Numbered from the stretch's first letter, positions 23,632 to 36,110 are shown. The stretch: 64,000 nucleotides of DNA from Citrus sinensis (GCF_022201045.2 NC_068562.1:11035001-11099000); one strand, 5' to 3'. Notes: a model not told the origin generated them from the letters alone. A program made the numbers and translations.

Positions 23632-24513
23632 TTATTTTAAGGGAAATTTGTAACCTATCCCCAAATAAATTGACATTTTGCATCGCATCTCCAATAAATT
23701 TGATTTGTTGCACTGCGCACCCAAAAAAATTGACATTTTTGCACCACGCCCCCAATTCCGTTATTTTCTCAGTTAAGTTTAACGGTGGAAGGGTAAAATT
23801 GGAAGTTTATTCCTTAAATTAATTTTAATGGGAATTCTCTTTATTGTAATTAAAATAAAAATCTTTAAAAAATTAAAGGAAAAATAATAGTGGTGACAAT
23901 GTACATGTAACAAGAAATTTTTTTTATTACAATTAAAATAAAAATCTTTAAAAAATTAAAGGAAAATAATAGTGGTGATAAATGTACATGTAACAAGAAT
24001 TTTTTTTATTAAAATTGAAATAAAAATCTTTAAAAAATTAAAGAAAAAATAATAGTGGTGACAATGTACGTGTAACAAGAAATTTTTTTTATTGCAATTG
24101 AAATAAAGATTTTTAAAAAAATTAAAGGAAAATAATAGTGGTGACAAATGTACATGTAACAAGAATTTTTTTTATTAAAATTGAAAAAAAATCTTTAAAA
24201 AATTAAAGAAAAAATAATAGTGGTGACAATGAACATGTAAGAAGAATTTTTTTTTTTATTGCAATTGAAACAAAAAACCTTAAAAAATTAAATGAGCTAA
24301 AAATTTTATTTTTTTACATAGAGGGGCATTTTTGTCATTCAATTAAAAGTTAAACGGAGCCGTTAAATTTAACTGAGAAAATAACGGAATTGGGGACGCG
24401 GTGTAAAAATATTAATTTTTTTAAGTATACAGTATAATAAATTAAATTTATTGGGGACGCGGTGTAAAATGTCAATTTATTTGGGGGTAGGTTATAAATT
24501 TTCCTTATTTTAA
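23632..24513. mobile_element. Non-autonomous Mutator-like transposon
   Basis: The element body is 23641-24504 (864 bp), flanked on both sides by the 9-bp direct repeat TTATTTTAA (23632-23640 and 24505-24513), the target-duplication size of Mutator-like elements. Terminal inverted repeats are long (about 150-180 bp): the left end GGGAAATTTGTAACCTA pairs with the complement of the right end, GGAAAATTTATAACCTA. Further matching blocks include CCCCAATTCCGTTATTTTCT. No transposase is encoded; short open frames inside are repeat translations. The middle is a tandem array of about 83 bp. Confidence 0.88.
23830..24292. repeat. 83-bp tandem array inside the Mutator-like element
   Basis: About five and a half units. 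The anchor AATAGTGGTGA recurs with TGGTGA at 23891, 23973, 24056, 24139 and 24221, a period of 82-83 bp. Each unit also holds ATGTACATGTAACAAGAA and ATCTTTAAAAAATTAAAG. Units alternate slightly (first, third and fifth are alike; second and fourth are alike), suggesting that a two-unit block was duplicated. Confidence 0.88.
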
Positions 24514-24600
24514 AAAAAAGGCTGCCAACGTCTTGCAATTTGAAAGCCGCAACGTGGCGCCACTTTTAACCGCATCAAGAGTACGCTAATCTACACCTAT

Positions 24601-27600
24601 ATGCGCACAACTTTTTCTGTCCCTACCTTTGCATCCCGTCGCGCCACGTCACCTCAATACCCTCCTTGTCCCACACTCGCCGCGCAAATTAGCGTCACCT
24701 CTCGCAATATCCCTCAGCTTAACGCGCCAAATCAGACCACCATTTCGAATAACGCACACATTCTCTCTCTCATGAGAATTTCACACTGCCTTCCCAAAAC
24801 TCCGTTTTCAAGTCCGATTATGTCATCCGGGTCGGCTTCTCTGATGTGGTTCCGAAAGGGGCTCCGAATCCACGACAACCCGGCGCTAGAGTACGCTTCG
24901 AAGGGAGCGAAATTTGTTTATCCTGTGTTCGTCATTGATCCGCATTACATGGAACCGGACCCGACGGCGTTCTCTCCTGGGTCGTCCCGGGCTGGTATGA
25001 ACCGCATACGGTTCCTGCTTGAGAGTCTGGTGGATCTTGATTTGTCTCTCAAGAAACTGGGGTCGAGGTTGCTGGTTTTCAAGGGCGAACCGAGTGAAAT
25101 TTTGATTCGGTGCTTACAAGAAGTCAGTTTCTCTTACCGTTACTTTATAACTGTATTTTAAATGTTTCTAGTTTTAGTACGATTAATAAAGTCGTGTTTT
25201 TATTCCCAAAATAATAATAATAATAATAATAAAATTGTGTTTGGTGCTAGTGGTCTTGAAAGTGTCTCTTTTTTTAATTAAAAGCACTTTCTGTTAAAAG
25301 CTCTAAAGTGCGTTTAGTTTAAGCATGCTTCAAGTCTTTTCTTTTTGTTTGTAAATCACTTAAACTGTTTCTGACTACAAATACAGAGTTTGTGATGTTG
25401 CAAATGACATGCTACAAAATTACAATAATAATCATAAATGGCATTCATTCGCAGGTTTAATCACAACTTGTGAGCATATTATTAACCATATTTCTTGGAA
25501 AATTATTTTATCAAACTATACAATCTCAATTTTCATTTTTGTTTTCTTTTGGGTGCTTGCAGTGGGATGTCAATAAGCTTTGTTTTGAGTACGATACAGA
25601 TCCATATTATCAGGCTTTAGATATGAAGGTTAAGGTGAGAGCTTGTATTTTCCTACTTTAGAAACATCCTCAAATGGCAAAACGACAATTTGTATATTCT
25701 TTTACAGTTTGTATACATTTCAAGAAAAGTTAGTTTGTGCCAAGGTGATGTGGCTATGTTGCTGCTACAGGATTATTTGAGTATTTTGTTTGTTTCGGCA
25801 GGATTATGCTTCTACAGCCGGGATTGAGGTTTTTTCACCTGTCAGTCATACACTGTTTAATCCTGCAGATATCATACAGAAGGTATGCGAGTAACTCATT
25901 AACAATTGGGTCAGACCCCAAAAGTCTGCATACACTAGATTTTTTATAGATTCAATTCTTTTCATTGGTTTGTGTTTACTCTACTGATCATTGGCTATGT
26001 TGTCTAATTGCAATGACTAATGACCAAAAAGAATGGAGGAAAGCCACCGCTGACTTATCAATCATTTTTGAAGCTTGCCGGACAACCCTTATGGGCGTCT
26101 TCTCCACTTCCAGTCTCACTCTCATCTCTACCTCCAGTTGGAGATGTTGGATATTTTGAGATTTCAGAAGTTCCGACTGTTGAAGAACTTGGCTATAAAG
26201 GCTATGGACAGGTTTGAAGCTGCAAATAATTTTTTAAAAGTATCTTCTTATAAATCTTTATAGAAGTGTAATATTTCTGCAGGAAGAGTTGAGTCCATTT
26301 AGAGGTGGTGAATCAGAAGCCTTGAAGAAATTGAGGGAATCAATCAGTGACAAGGTATGATCTTAAGTCTCTGCGATTGTAAATTTTGATTGCTAAATCA
26401 TTAAGTTATACACTAACATGAGTGTTATAGGACTTGATAAAAGTGTTTGGAAGGAAGTTCCTGGTCTCAATTTTAATTGATTGACTTAACTAATACAAAT
26501 TTTAAGCACCATTAGCTTTGGCTTACTGGTGAGAATAGGCATTATATTAACTTACGTATTGGGAATGAGGTCCGTTTCGTGGAAATTCCTACACTTATTT
26601 CATAAATACTGAAAGTTTTGTTTCTTAGATTTCGCTTATGTGCTGGTGGTGCTGCTACTTGTATATTTCATTTACATTTTTTCTTTCTGTTCCACAGGAG
26701 TGGGTTGCAAACTTTGAGAAACCTAAGGGTGACCCATCTGCATATCTGAAGCCAGCAACAACTGTGTTATCACCTTACTTGAAAGTGAGTTGTATTTGGA
26801 ATTGTTTGCATTGGAGATTGTGAGGATGTATTCTGTTACTACTGTCCTTATCAATTTAGACTAAGCTGACCACTGCACCTCTTTTGTTCTTTATTGCTAG
26901 TTCTTTTTCTGCAGTTTTACTCATCTCTTTGGCAGTTTGGCTGTCTTTCTTCCAGGTATTTTTACCAATGCCTAACAGATGTTTATCAGAATGTTAAAAA
27001 ACATACATCACCTCCAGTTTCCCTTGTTGGGCAGGTCAGTGTGCCTATGTATGTTGTTCGATAATGCTGGTTATAGTCTTCCAGATGCGGCTGAAATTTG
27101 GTTCAATATCTGCAGTTGCTATGGCGAGATTTTTTTTACACTGTAGCTTTTGGCACACCTAATTTTGATCGGATGAAGGGTAATAGAATTTGCAAGCAGG
27201 TAAGTCCAACTGATAGCATCAATTGATATCTATCTTCATTGTAGATTCTTTTAGAAGTTGGTTTTGCCATCTCAAATATACTATCAGAATACGAACAATC
27301 AAATATATATGGATAGGGATAGAGAACAAGTCTTATTGAAAATATTGCTGGTTGTTTAACTGATAATTATTTGTATTAAGTGGAATAATTTATTTAGTAT
27401 CGTTTTAATGTTATTACTGATTATCAGTTATATTGTCCTTCCAAATATACTAATTTGTATTTATTAACTAAAGATTCTTAGCTCTTTGTTGGGGTTTCTA
27501 GGGAAAAAGTTGTACTTTCACAATAAGTGATGATATTGTAGAATTTCCTACTTTATTTCCTTGACCGCGACTGAATCTCCCTCGGAAACATCCTTTACAA

Positions 27601-29932
27601 TCAGAATAAGTGGCTGCTGTTGTCTTTTTCATAGCTCCAGTTTTATCATTGATCACTAATATGAGGTGCTCTATCAACTCAAATTCGCCAAGCCATTGAG
27701 TCTTTCCTTCAAGTCATCTTTGTTGCCAATCAAGTTGGAAAACTATCATTCATCCGCTTTAAAAATTCACTTTCTATGATTAGTTCCTGTAGAAATTATT
27801 TCCGTATGATGTGACTACTATTATTTATATGAAACTAAGAGTGGTCTAACATGGGTTTTTATATTCAATTTTATTTTCTTGTTACATAATTTTCAGATTC
27901 CTCATATGATATGTTGTTAAGCTTGATGACATACTAACTGGTGATGTAGATTCCTTGGAGTAATGATGATGAACTGCTGGCTGCATGGAGGGAAGCTAGG
28001 ACTGGGTATCCTTGGATTGATGCTATTATGGTCCAGGTAAGGTCTGTGAGTCCTTCAACACCCCCCCCCCCCCCCCCGGGGTGCTGCTCCAATCTAGGTG
28101 AGCACTTCCTTTTATAGGCTGAGTATTTTGAAGTTTGTATATCTGCTCTGTTGTAGCTTCGCAAGTGGGGTTGGATGCACCATCTAGCACGGCATTGTGT
28201 TGCATGTTTTCTAACTCGTGGAGATATGGTATGACTTTAGTGTCTTACTGCATTGTGAATCCTTCTGTATTTCTTGTTTCCTTGACAAGAATTGTTCCTG
28301 CTGCTAGTTTGTTCATTGGGAAAAAGGACGTGATGTCTTTGAAAGACTTCTGATTGATTCAGATTGGGCAATTAATAATGGAAATTGGTTATGGCTATCA
28401 TGTTCATCATTCTTTTATCAGGTATGAACCATCTAATAAATATTATGCACAAGTTACCTCTTTAATGTTGCTTACTAGTGAATAGCGACTTGTTCTCAAT
28501 CTTTTGCTGATTCTGTAGTCTACATCTGCATCAGTGATAAGAAGATAGTCTGAATGTAGAAAGTCATTGTAACTGCTTAATTTTGATTACCAATTTATGA
28601 ACATTCAATACCATATGATCCCTTCCTTTTATCACATTTTCCTTGGAAGTGCAGGAATGGTTTATTTTTTTTGGTAGAGTCATGTGCTTGTTAAGATCTG
28701 GCCTTCTGTGTGCTTAGATTTTCCCTTTACAAATTCTGTTTTATGATGCCAATGAATAACCTTTAACTGAAGTTCTTCATATTTTGACAAATTTTCCGCC
28801 TACCAGTATAACCGCATCTACTCCCCTGTATCATTTGGAAAGAAATATGACCCCAATGGTAATTATATTAGGCATTTTTTGCCTGTATTGAAAGGTATGT
28901 TGAAGCTTCACCCACTTTACGTTTTTTTTTGGCTTGGTGTAATCTGCTGTTTGATATATGACCAAGTTACAATGATCAGACATGCCAAAGGAATACATTT
29001 ATGAACCATGGACTGCTCCGCTAACCATTCAAACTAGAGCAAAGTGCATCATTGGAAGAGATTATCCAGCACCAGGTCAGTAGTCTCACTGGGTGTAGTT
29101 ATTTTGCTCTCTCTGTCTGTCTAATGGAGTTAATCCGCAATTGGTCAAATGGGACCTCGTGGGAATTTTATATTGGCAGTGGTAATGCTTAAAGACCATC
29201 CTCAACCATTATTGAGTTTTTATTATGTTTCCCAAAAAATGTGCTAGAAATGAAATTCTGTTGTTATTGTGGCTTATGCTGCTCATCCGCAATTGGTCAA
29301 ATGGGACCTGGTGGGAATTTTATATTGGCAGTTGTAATGCTTAAAGACCTTCCTCAACCATTATTGACTTTTTATTTTGTTCCCCAAAAATATATGGGGG
29401 AAATGAAATTCTGTTGTTATTGTGGCTTATGCTGCTGACAACTGGTAGGAAACAACATGCATGTTTCCTATAGTGCATGAACTGATGCAAACTTATCGCA
29501 TACGCAAATTATACTGATACATATGTTAGTGGATATCTATTGCACCCATAAACATGAAAAGCCGCCAAGTAGGAACCTTTTCATATTTGGAGCTACCCAT
29601 TAGGCAAACTTGCAGCATCTGTACTAAATGTATTCTTTCTTATACTTGCTTTTATCTATAGAGCATTTCTTTTTAGTTGATTACAAATTGACCTACATCA
29701 GCTTCTTTGTTCCCCTCTTTCGTAATTTGTTTCAGTGGTTTCTCATGATTCTGCAAGCAAAGAGTGCAAGAGGAAGTTGGGTGAAGCCTATGCGTTGAAC
29801 CAAAAACTGAATGGCCAGGTGAGTGAAGACGATTTGAAAAACTTAAGGAGAAAATTTGAGGGAGAGGAAAACCAGGAATCTGGTAGAAGGCAAAAGCAAA
29901 AAAGGCTGACAGACTGGCTTAAAGATCATTGA
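24601..29932 (+). CDS. UVR3: (6-4) DNA photolyase
   Basis: Light-driven flavoenzyme that reverses UV-induced pyrimidine (6-4) photoproducts. Fourteen exons join in frame: 24601-25122, 25563-25634, 25802-25882, 26032-26211, 26283-26354, 26698-26784, 26936-27034, 27116-27199, 27950-28036, 28157-28228, 28308-28421, 28807-28894, 28980-29075, 29736-29932; 616 aa from the first Met after an in-frame stop, or 543 aa from Met74 (24820). The N-terminal photolyase domain starts with [18 protein letters not shown]. The C-terminal FAD domain includes [20 protein letters not shown], the [10 protein letters not shown] motif whose His pair (437 and 441) is the (6-4)-specific catalytic pair, and [18 protein letters not shown]. 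The protein closest in memory is Arabidopsis UVR3. The first 57-73 residues are rich in Ser, Thr, Pro and Arg. The start choice is the main uncertainty. Confidence 0.95.
25209..25232 (+). repeat. AAT microsatellite in photolyase intron 1
   Basis: About eight ATA/AAT triplets in a row within the intron between exons 1 and 2. Confidence 0.9.
28061..28078 (+). repeat. Poly-C tract in photolyase intron 9
   Basis: A run of about 17 cytosines followed by GGGG, only about 25 bases after the exon 9 donor. The length is likely to be unstable or prone to sequencing error. Confidence 0.85.
29134..29437 (+). repeat. 152-bp tandem duplication in photolyase intron 13
   Basis: Copies at 29134-29285 and 29286-29437 are about 90 percent alike by eye. 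Both begin TCCGCAATTGGTCAAATGGG and end with GTTGTTATTGTGGCTTATGC. The duplication lies wholly in the intron and leaves the flanking splice sites intact. Confidence 0.9.
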
Positions 29933-31148
29933 TCTTTATCATGATGCCTGATGTTAAAATGAGATCAGTTTCTTGCCCTCTACACTTGCCCAAATTGATT
30001 TATTTCTCGCTAGATGAGAAGCATAAAATTCGGGTAATTTGTATTGGATGAGATGTTTTCTAACTTGTGCATAATCACCGCTTCCCGTTCGATGTAACAG
30101 TTTTCTTTAGGGCTGTATGTGGTCATTGTTCTTTGGTATGCTTTTGGTATTGGGTGTTTTTGGTTCTCTATTAGCACAACAATTTGTTATTTCTATTCTC
30201 TAGATTCAATCAAGACAGCCACAGGATTGGGCAATTTTTGGCCATTTTTATCCGTGATCTTTCATGTCGTATGAATTGGTTCTTACAGTCTTCTGGTTTC
30301 TATCATCCGAGTTCTTTGGTTACAGTCTAATCAAGAAATGATGAGTGTGAAACTAATGTTCACATATATAGATTCTAAGTTTTTCAAGGGAGTGATTAAT
30401 AAAATAAAGTCAAACTTTCTTATTGTTTCTTTAACTTGTGGCGACTGGCGACCAATATGATTTTAAAGTGCAAAAGCTAGTGGTGGTGATTTCTTCACTT
30501 CACCGATTCATCTTTTAAGCTGGGGGTTTGAATCTTTGGAAATGTGTTACTAGAATATAATTTCTCTAGCTGGGAGAGTAATCGCTCCATTTTTTAAGTA
30601 AATTTCTAAATAAAGCTTCATATGAATTATATCAAGACAAATCACTATAAATATTAATAGACTCATTATATATAATCATAAAAAAGAATAAAGGTTTTTG
30701 GACGTACAACTATATTTGCTCCTGAGGTATGTTTATTCATGGTATGGCATTTAACTTTTATAGCAACTTGCCAAAAATGCATTTGGACTGATACTATTAA
30801 ATGCGAATGAATGAATGTATTTGGATATACAAAAGTGGCCGGTGAGTAGGAAAATAATTTTAGCCACAAGCCCGCACACACGCTTATTCACACGTGTGAA
30901 GTCAATCCTCACACAATCAGCAAACAGCACATCATCAGCGCAGCCTTCGCTCTCTTCGTATTTTCTCGTTCCCCTTTTCCAACTCGGACTGATTAAAAAG
31001 GTGAAGTAATAGAGAGGGAGAGTCTGCGTGAGAGTAGTAAACGCTAACGGCGTCGTTTTCTTCTCTTCTGGCAAAAAGGGGCGACCTGAGAATCAGAACA
31101 CAACACTATACAAACAACCAAAACCCTAAGCTAGCTTCCCAAACGACG
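29933..31148. other. Intergenic DNA, photolyase 3' side to COX5B promoter
   Basis: The first few hundred bases are probably photolyase 3' UTR. The rest leads into the COX5B promoter. No further gene is seen; the open frames at 30666-31074 overlap on both strands and have no family features. Confidence 0.55.
31121..31129 (+). promoter_or_regulatory. Telo-box in the COX5B leader
   Basis: AAACCCTAA lies 20 bp upstream of the COX5B ATG. Such telo-boxes are frequent near the 5' ends of plant housekeeping and mitochondrial-protein genes. Confidence 0.55.
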
Positions 31149-34100
31149 ATGTGGAGAAGAATCTGCTCTTCACAGCTCAAAGCCCAAGCCCTTGCTTTAG
31201 CTCAATCTTCATGCCGATCGGCGCCAGTCAACCCCTCAATCGCCAGTCGATCTCTCATTTCTCGTCCTCTTTTCGCGTCTCGCCACTTCAGCGCTGATTC
31301 AGGTCCCCACTCTCTTTCTCTGTCACATCAAACCCTATTTTTTTTTTTTTTTACCCTTAGATCTTCACCTTTGTAATCATTCATGTGATGTATTTTGTAG
31401 TGTTTTTAGTTGATATTTAAATACATGGTTTTTTTTAATATTGATTTAGGCGTTGTTGCGGATAATGCTGTACCAAATTGAACTGGATTGTTTATTACAT
31501 CTGTAAATTTTGATAGAACAAGAGAAGTGTTGAAATGTCTGAAAATAGGAATGTATATGGGGGAAGAAAAGACAATAGTTATAGGGATGCAAAACTAGTG
31601 TACTAACTGATGTGTCAATTCTTTATTGATTTGATGATTTCCATATATGACCACTGTGTTAATCACATTAAATTTTTTATTTGTATCCAACCAGTAGTGT
31701 ATTGACACAAGAGTTTGTGTCTCTATCTCTACTTAAGAAATGAAGGTGTATGGTTGATGTGGGTAAGTTTGTTTTGTTTGTAGCAGGCACTTCTGTGAAG
31801 AAAAGAGTCGAGGATGTTAATCCTGTTGCAACTGGACACGAGCGGGAGGAGCTTGAAGCTGAACTTGAGGTGATTTTTCTTTTTATAATTCTTTTTTGGG
31901 TCAGAAAATTTTGTTTTCAAAAATTTGGTTTGGTTGCACAGAAAATGAGTATATTGGGGAGGAAGTGTTAAATTTATGTTGCTTGTACTTAATATTTTTG
32001 TTTGTACTAAATAAAATGTTATAGAGGTAGTGGAGGCTTCTGTTGTATTTGGCAGCAACTAATGATTTCTACTGAATTTTAATCATGTTCTCTTTCTTCT
32101 TTTTTTTCCTTTTTAAGCCTTTTTACATTGTGATGTCTGGCAAGCATCTTGTATTTTGGGTTAGATGCTTTTGGCAGTTAAGAGATTCTTCTGAATTGTT
32201 CAGTTGTTGCTTTTGTGCAGGGAAAGAACATTCTTGAAATAGATTACCCCACCGGGCCTTTTGGCACAAAAGTAAGTGTGTTTTGCTGAGTACATTGTAT
32301 AAGATGATGTTCATCTTTTTAATTTTTACCATTTTAAAACCATTAGTATGCAAATAACTAAAGTCTGGACATCAAAATATAAATTTGATATCATTTTGAA
32401 TATTTGTTATGGTTTGGCCATGCAAACCTTATTTTTCAAAGGTCAAGAGAAAACATTTAAAGCTGGTGGATTAGGTTGCTAGCACAGTGGTAAGATGAGA
32501 AGCTAAATGAGATTTGAAATTAAAATATTAAACTACTGAACCTGCCATCTTTCACACTCGCCAGCCATACCTTGGCAGCTTAGTAGGGTTGTAAGGTTTT
32601 AGTGACAACGAATTTTTTGAGTTATGTCTTCTGATTTATATATCTTTACTTGGAAAAAGTTCATAAAGCTTCTTGTGCTAAATATTTATATCAACTACAA
32701 TATTCTGAGGTATAAATCTTTGCATGGAACAAATACTTCTGTGTGCTTGGTGTTGTCCACTATTTGGGTCAAACTATCATGTGTTTTAAGCTAAATAGTT
32801 TCTCAAATGAATTAAACCTTCATGTTTAAGTTTTGTTACTACTTTAATTAATATTCAAATCTGTATTCGTTTTCCAATGTGTCGTTTGTTGACAGGCAAA
32901 TTTTTTCCCTTTGTCGTATGGCTTTGTGATAGTTTTTCTATTACAGAGGATATATCTTATTTGCTGGTGGCATTATCTGTTATCTGTAGCAATGTTTTGG
33001 AAGATAGATCCATATCTTGGTATCCAATACAAATTAAATGAATCTGGTGAATGGATGACTTAACAGGCCTTTACAATTTAATAAATTTAGTACTTGAATT
33101 CATTCTTGATCTGTTGCACATTAACTCTCTACTGTGTTATTATTTTCTGGTTGAAGTGATGTCAGTCTTTGATTAACACCTAGTCTTACAGTTGGTCATC
33201 TTTATGTTCATTTTTCTTGATTTCCTTGTAGGACGCACCTGCTGTTGTTAAGTCATACTATGACAAGAGAATAGTTGGATGCCCTGGTGGTGAAGGCGGT
33301 GGGTTTTCTTATCTTTTTCTTTCTTTCTGTTTGGGTTACAGAAAATTAAAAGTATTTCATGTACACCATGTATATATCATAATTTCCTTTCTTTTTTAAT
33401 TCACAGAGGATGAGCATGATGTTGTCTGGTTTTGGCTGGAGAAAGGCAAGCCACATGAATGCCCAGTGTGCTCTCAATACTTTGTGGTAAGTGGAGGTTC
33501 AAACTTGATTTGCTGTTGTTAACTAAATAGGGCACTCAGCAAACTATATTCAAACATGGAAAGACACACAACCTATTGTAGATTATGTGGCCTGCTTGTG
33601 CATAGGCCCCAAAACTTCATGATTGGCCTACCATTCTGTGTCATATTTATCTTCTTCAAGCATATTTTAATGGTAAAGTAATCAATCAACTCAAATTAAA
33701 TTTGCTTGTATCAACCTTCTAACAGTAAAATTAATAAAATACTTGGTGTTGCCTCATAACCAAATAACACATGTATGGTTGATTGGATTGAAATGAAGTA
33801 AAGTATGATATTTCAGATCTGTTTTAAGTCAGTAGTGGGGAGTATGGTTCTCTAGATAATTACGTAGGTGTCCTTCAATATGACGTTATACTCCAGTAAG
33901 ATCCTTTTTTGAGGGTTCGGATATGATTTGTTGAGACTGGATGGGATTGAGTTTAGGGGTGGGCAAATTCGTGTTTGCATCAACCCGATTGGGTTTAAGG
34001 TTGATCGGATTGGGGAAAAAAAAAATAATCCGAACCAATCCGAATTGTTTGGATCGGATCTGGTTACGATTATATGCTGATCGGGTTGGTTCAGGTTAAA

Positions 34101-34551
34101 ATCGTATTCAGGTCAACTAGGATGATTCGGTTAATGTTTGGATTAGGGTGATTTTGAGCTTTTTTTGTGTTTATTTTGAGTTTTTGCAAGTTATTTTAGT
34201 TATTAGAAGATTACTTTAATGTAATTATCTCATTGTTTAACCCAAAAAAAAACTTCGACTATAAAATCAAATAAATTAAAATAAACTATTATTATCGGGT
34301 CAGGTCATATCAGATTATTTGACCACTCCTAAACGAGTTTAGTACCCTTTTGTAACATGAGTCACTACCTTTTTCTATTATGACGGTGTACAAACGAAGA
34401 TGTCTTTTGCTTTATAATATCGTAATAGAAAATTTATCCAATTGTTTGCAACATCATATAAATGTTTACTAATTTACAAATGGTGTGACAGCTGGAAGTG
34501 GTCGGCCCAGGAGGACCTCCAGATGGACATGGTGATGATGATCATCACTAA
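31149..34551 (+). CDS. COX5B: Cytochrome c oxidase subunit 5b, mitochondrial
   Basis: Nuclear-encoded, zinc-binding structural subunit of mitochondrial complex IV, on the matrix side. Six exons join in frame: 31149-31302, 31787-31869, 32221-32271, 33232-33298, 33407-33486, 34492-34551; 164 aa. The first about 50 residues (MWRRICSSQLKAQALALAQS, continuing Ser/Arg-rich to RHFSADSG) form a mitochondrial presequence. The mature part holds the conserved ATGHEREELEAELEGKNILE block, YYDKRIVGCPG with Cys113, and the zinc-knuckle pair Cys137/Cys140 in HECPVCSQYF. The tail is Gly/Asp/His-rich (GHGDDDHH), common in plant COX5b-1. An unrelated hAT-like element occupies part of the last intron (about 33949-34342). 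Confidence 0.96.
33949..34342. mobile_element. hAT-like non-autonomous element in the last COX5B intron
   Basis: The left end reads TTTAGGGGTGGGCAAA and the complement of the right end reads TTTAGGAGTGGTCAAA, so the ends are inverted repeats. The 8-bp direct repeat GAGTTTAG stands at 33949-33956 and 34335-34342, the target-duplication size of hAT elements, although it partly overlaps the inverted repeat. The interior is rich in CCGATT/AATCCG-type blocks and has no open frame. Confidence 0.65.
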
Positions 34552-34840
34552 TAGCAACTGTTAATTTCCTTGATGGAATAAAATTTGAGAAGAAGATGAG
34601 ACAATTTCCATTATACTCTACTGCAGCTTCAGAAGTTCAAAAGCTTTTTCTTGTTTGCTTTGATTTGGTCCCTAGTTCTTATGGCTGTTGCTTTCCCAAT
34701 GTTGGGACGGTATCTTTTTTGTGGTAAATTAGACACGGGTCGATCATCAGATGGAACTATGGATCTTTTTAGGTTTGCTTTAATGCATTGCCAAATAATT
34801 GATGGCTAAGCTTCAATTCTTTCATGAAACTTCTTCTTGC

Positions 34841-34987
34841 CAGTTTGAAGGAATCTTAGAACCTTTATTTTGGGTATGATCACATTTGATTCTTGAATTC
34901 TATTTTTCCACAAGCCAGTTTTGAAGGAATCTTAGAACCTTTATTTTGGGTCACATTTCATTCTTGAATTCCATTTTTCCACAAGCC
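34841..34987 (+). repeat. 73-bp tandem duplication downstream of COX5B
   Basis: Two copies, about 34841-34914 and 34915-34987, share GAAGGAATCTTAGAACCTTT and CTTGAATTC(T/C)ATTTTTCCAC. They are probably in or just beyond the 3' UTR. Confidence 0.88.
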
Positions 34988-35231
34988 ATGTGTAATGTTT
35001 TTCTTTTGCATCATAAGTACATCATCAAGAACGGCCATAATAAAATCACTTTGGTGAGATTCCAGGATTTATCTCACTTTTGCTCTATGGAGATATCAGT
35101 TTCTGTTGATTATTTTTGGCCAAATAAAAGATGATGTTATATTGTCATGCTTCATTTCAAAATTCCATTTCTATTTCTTTACCGTGAGTGTAAGAATTCC
35201 ATATTTTTATTTGATTGTCTTCACCGCAGAT

Positions 35232-36110
35232 TTAGGGATGGCAGAAATCTGCTCGGAGACGGGGTCCTTGGGATTTTTCTTATTTGGGGAGGGTATGTGA
35301 CGATTTTATATCTAATTTCTTATTCGGGAAAAGTATGAAGGGGGTTTTTTACCCAACTACTTACTCAAGGAAGGGAAGGGAATCTCCATTTCCTCTCCAT
35401 TTTTTTATTTTCTTATTTTAATTTTTAATTTTTATTTCATTTTATTTTTTAGAATTATTAGTGAATAAATAATAAATTTTAACTTATAAAATATTAAATA
35501 TTGGTGTAAATAAAAAAAATCAAAATATTAAATCAAACTCTAAATCACTCTCTTAGAGTTTTTACTCATCTTTTTCAAATTATTTGTGCAATAGCAAGCA
35601 CTTAATTTGTCTTCATCTTATCATACCCCAATAGCACGTCATATTATCAGTGGCCGAGTAGTCTAGTTCATCGCAACATCAACTAGCAGTCACGCATGCG
35701 GTTTTGTTGTTCCATAGTCGATAATTAGCAGGTATCATTACTCATGGTAACAATCACGTCAATATTATATTAAAATTACATTATTTGAATTTTATTTTGA
35801 AAATTATTATTTGAATATTATATATATTAAAAGTTTGAAAGAATAGCATGAAACAAGGTCTATTCATGATCATTCTCATTTTATTTTTTATATTTGTAGG
35901 TTAATATGATTAAATTAAATTCGAAAGCTAAAAAGATATTAGTTATTCAAGGATCGAAGACCTTCGAGATCTCTTATTATTATTTGGGGAGGGGACCGAG
36001 ATCTCCTCAAATAATTCTGACTGGTATGAGGAGAGAATAGGGACATATGTAAAACATCGGAGATAGGTATGGATATGTTGGTCCCCTCTCTTCCCCATTG
36101 CCATCCCTAA
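35232..36110. mobile_element. hAT-like non-autonomous element
   Basis: Both ends carry the 12-bp inverted repeat TTAGGGATGGCA (35232-35243; complement TGCCATCCCTAA at 36099-36110). GGGGAGG blocks appear near both ends. The 880-bp interior is AT-rich and encodes no transposase. No perfect target duplication is visible. The same TAGGGATGGCA end occurs at 17083. Confidence 0.7.

Noticed and set aside
23830-24292. CRISPR-like array
   Set aside because: Units of about 83 bp are contiguous, without unique spacers, and lie inside a plant transposon.
23956-24538. Minus-strand open frames over 23956-24162 and 24350-24538
   Set aside because: They are translations of the 83-bp array and the inverted ends of the Mutator-like element.
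24601-29932. Cryptochrome (CRY1/2 or CRY-DASH) or CPD photolyase
   Set aside because: The HHLARH motif, the [18 protein letters not shown] start and overall exon content fit (6-4) photolyase. No long cryptochrome tail is present.
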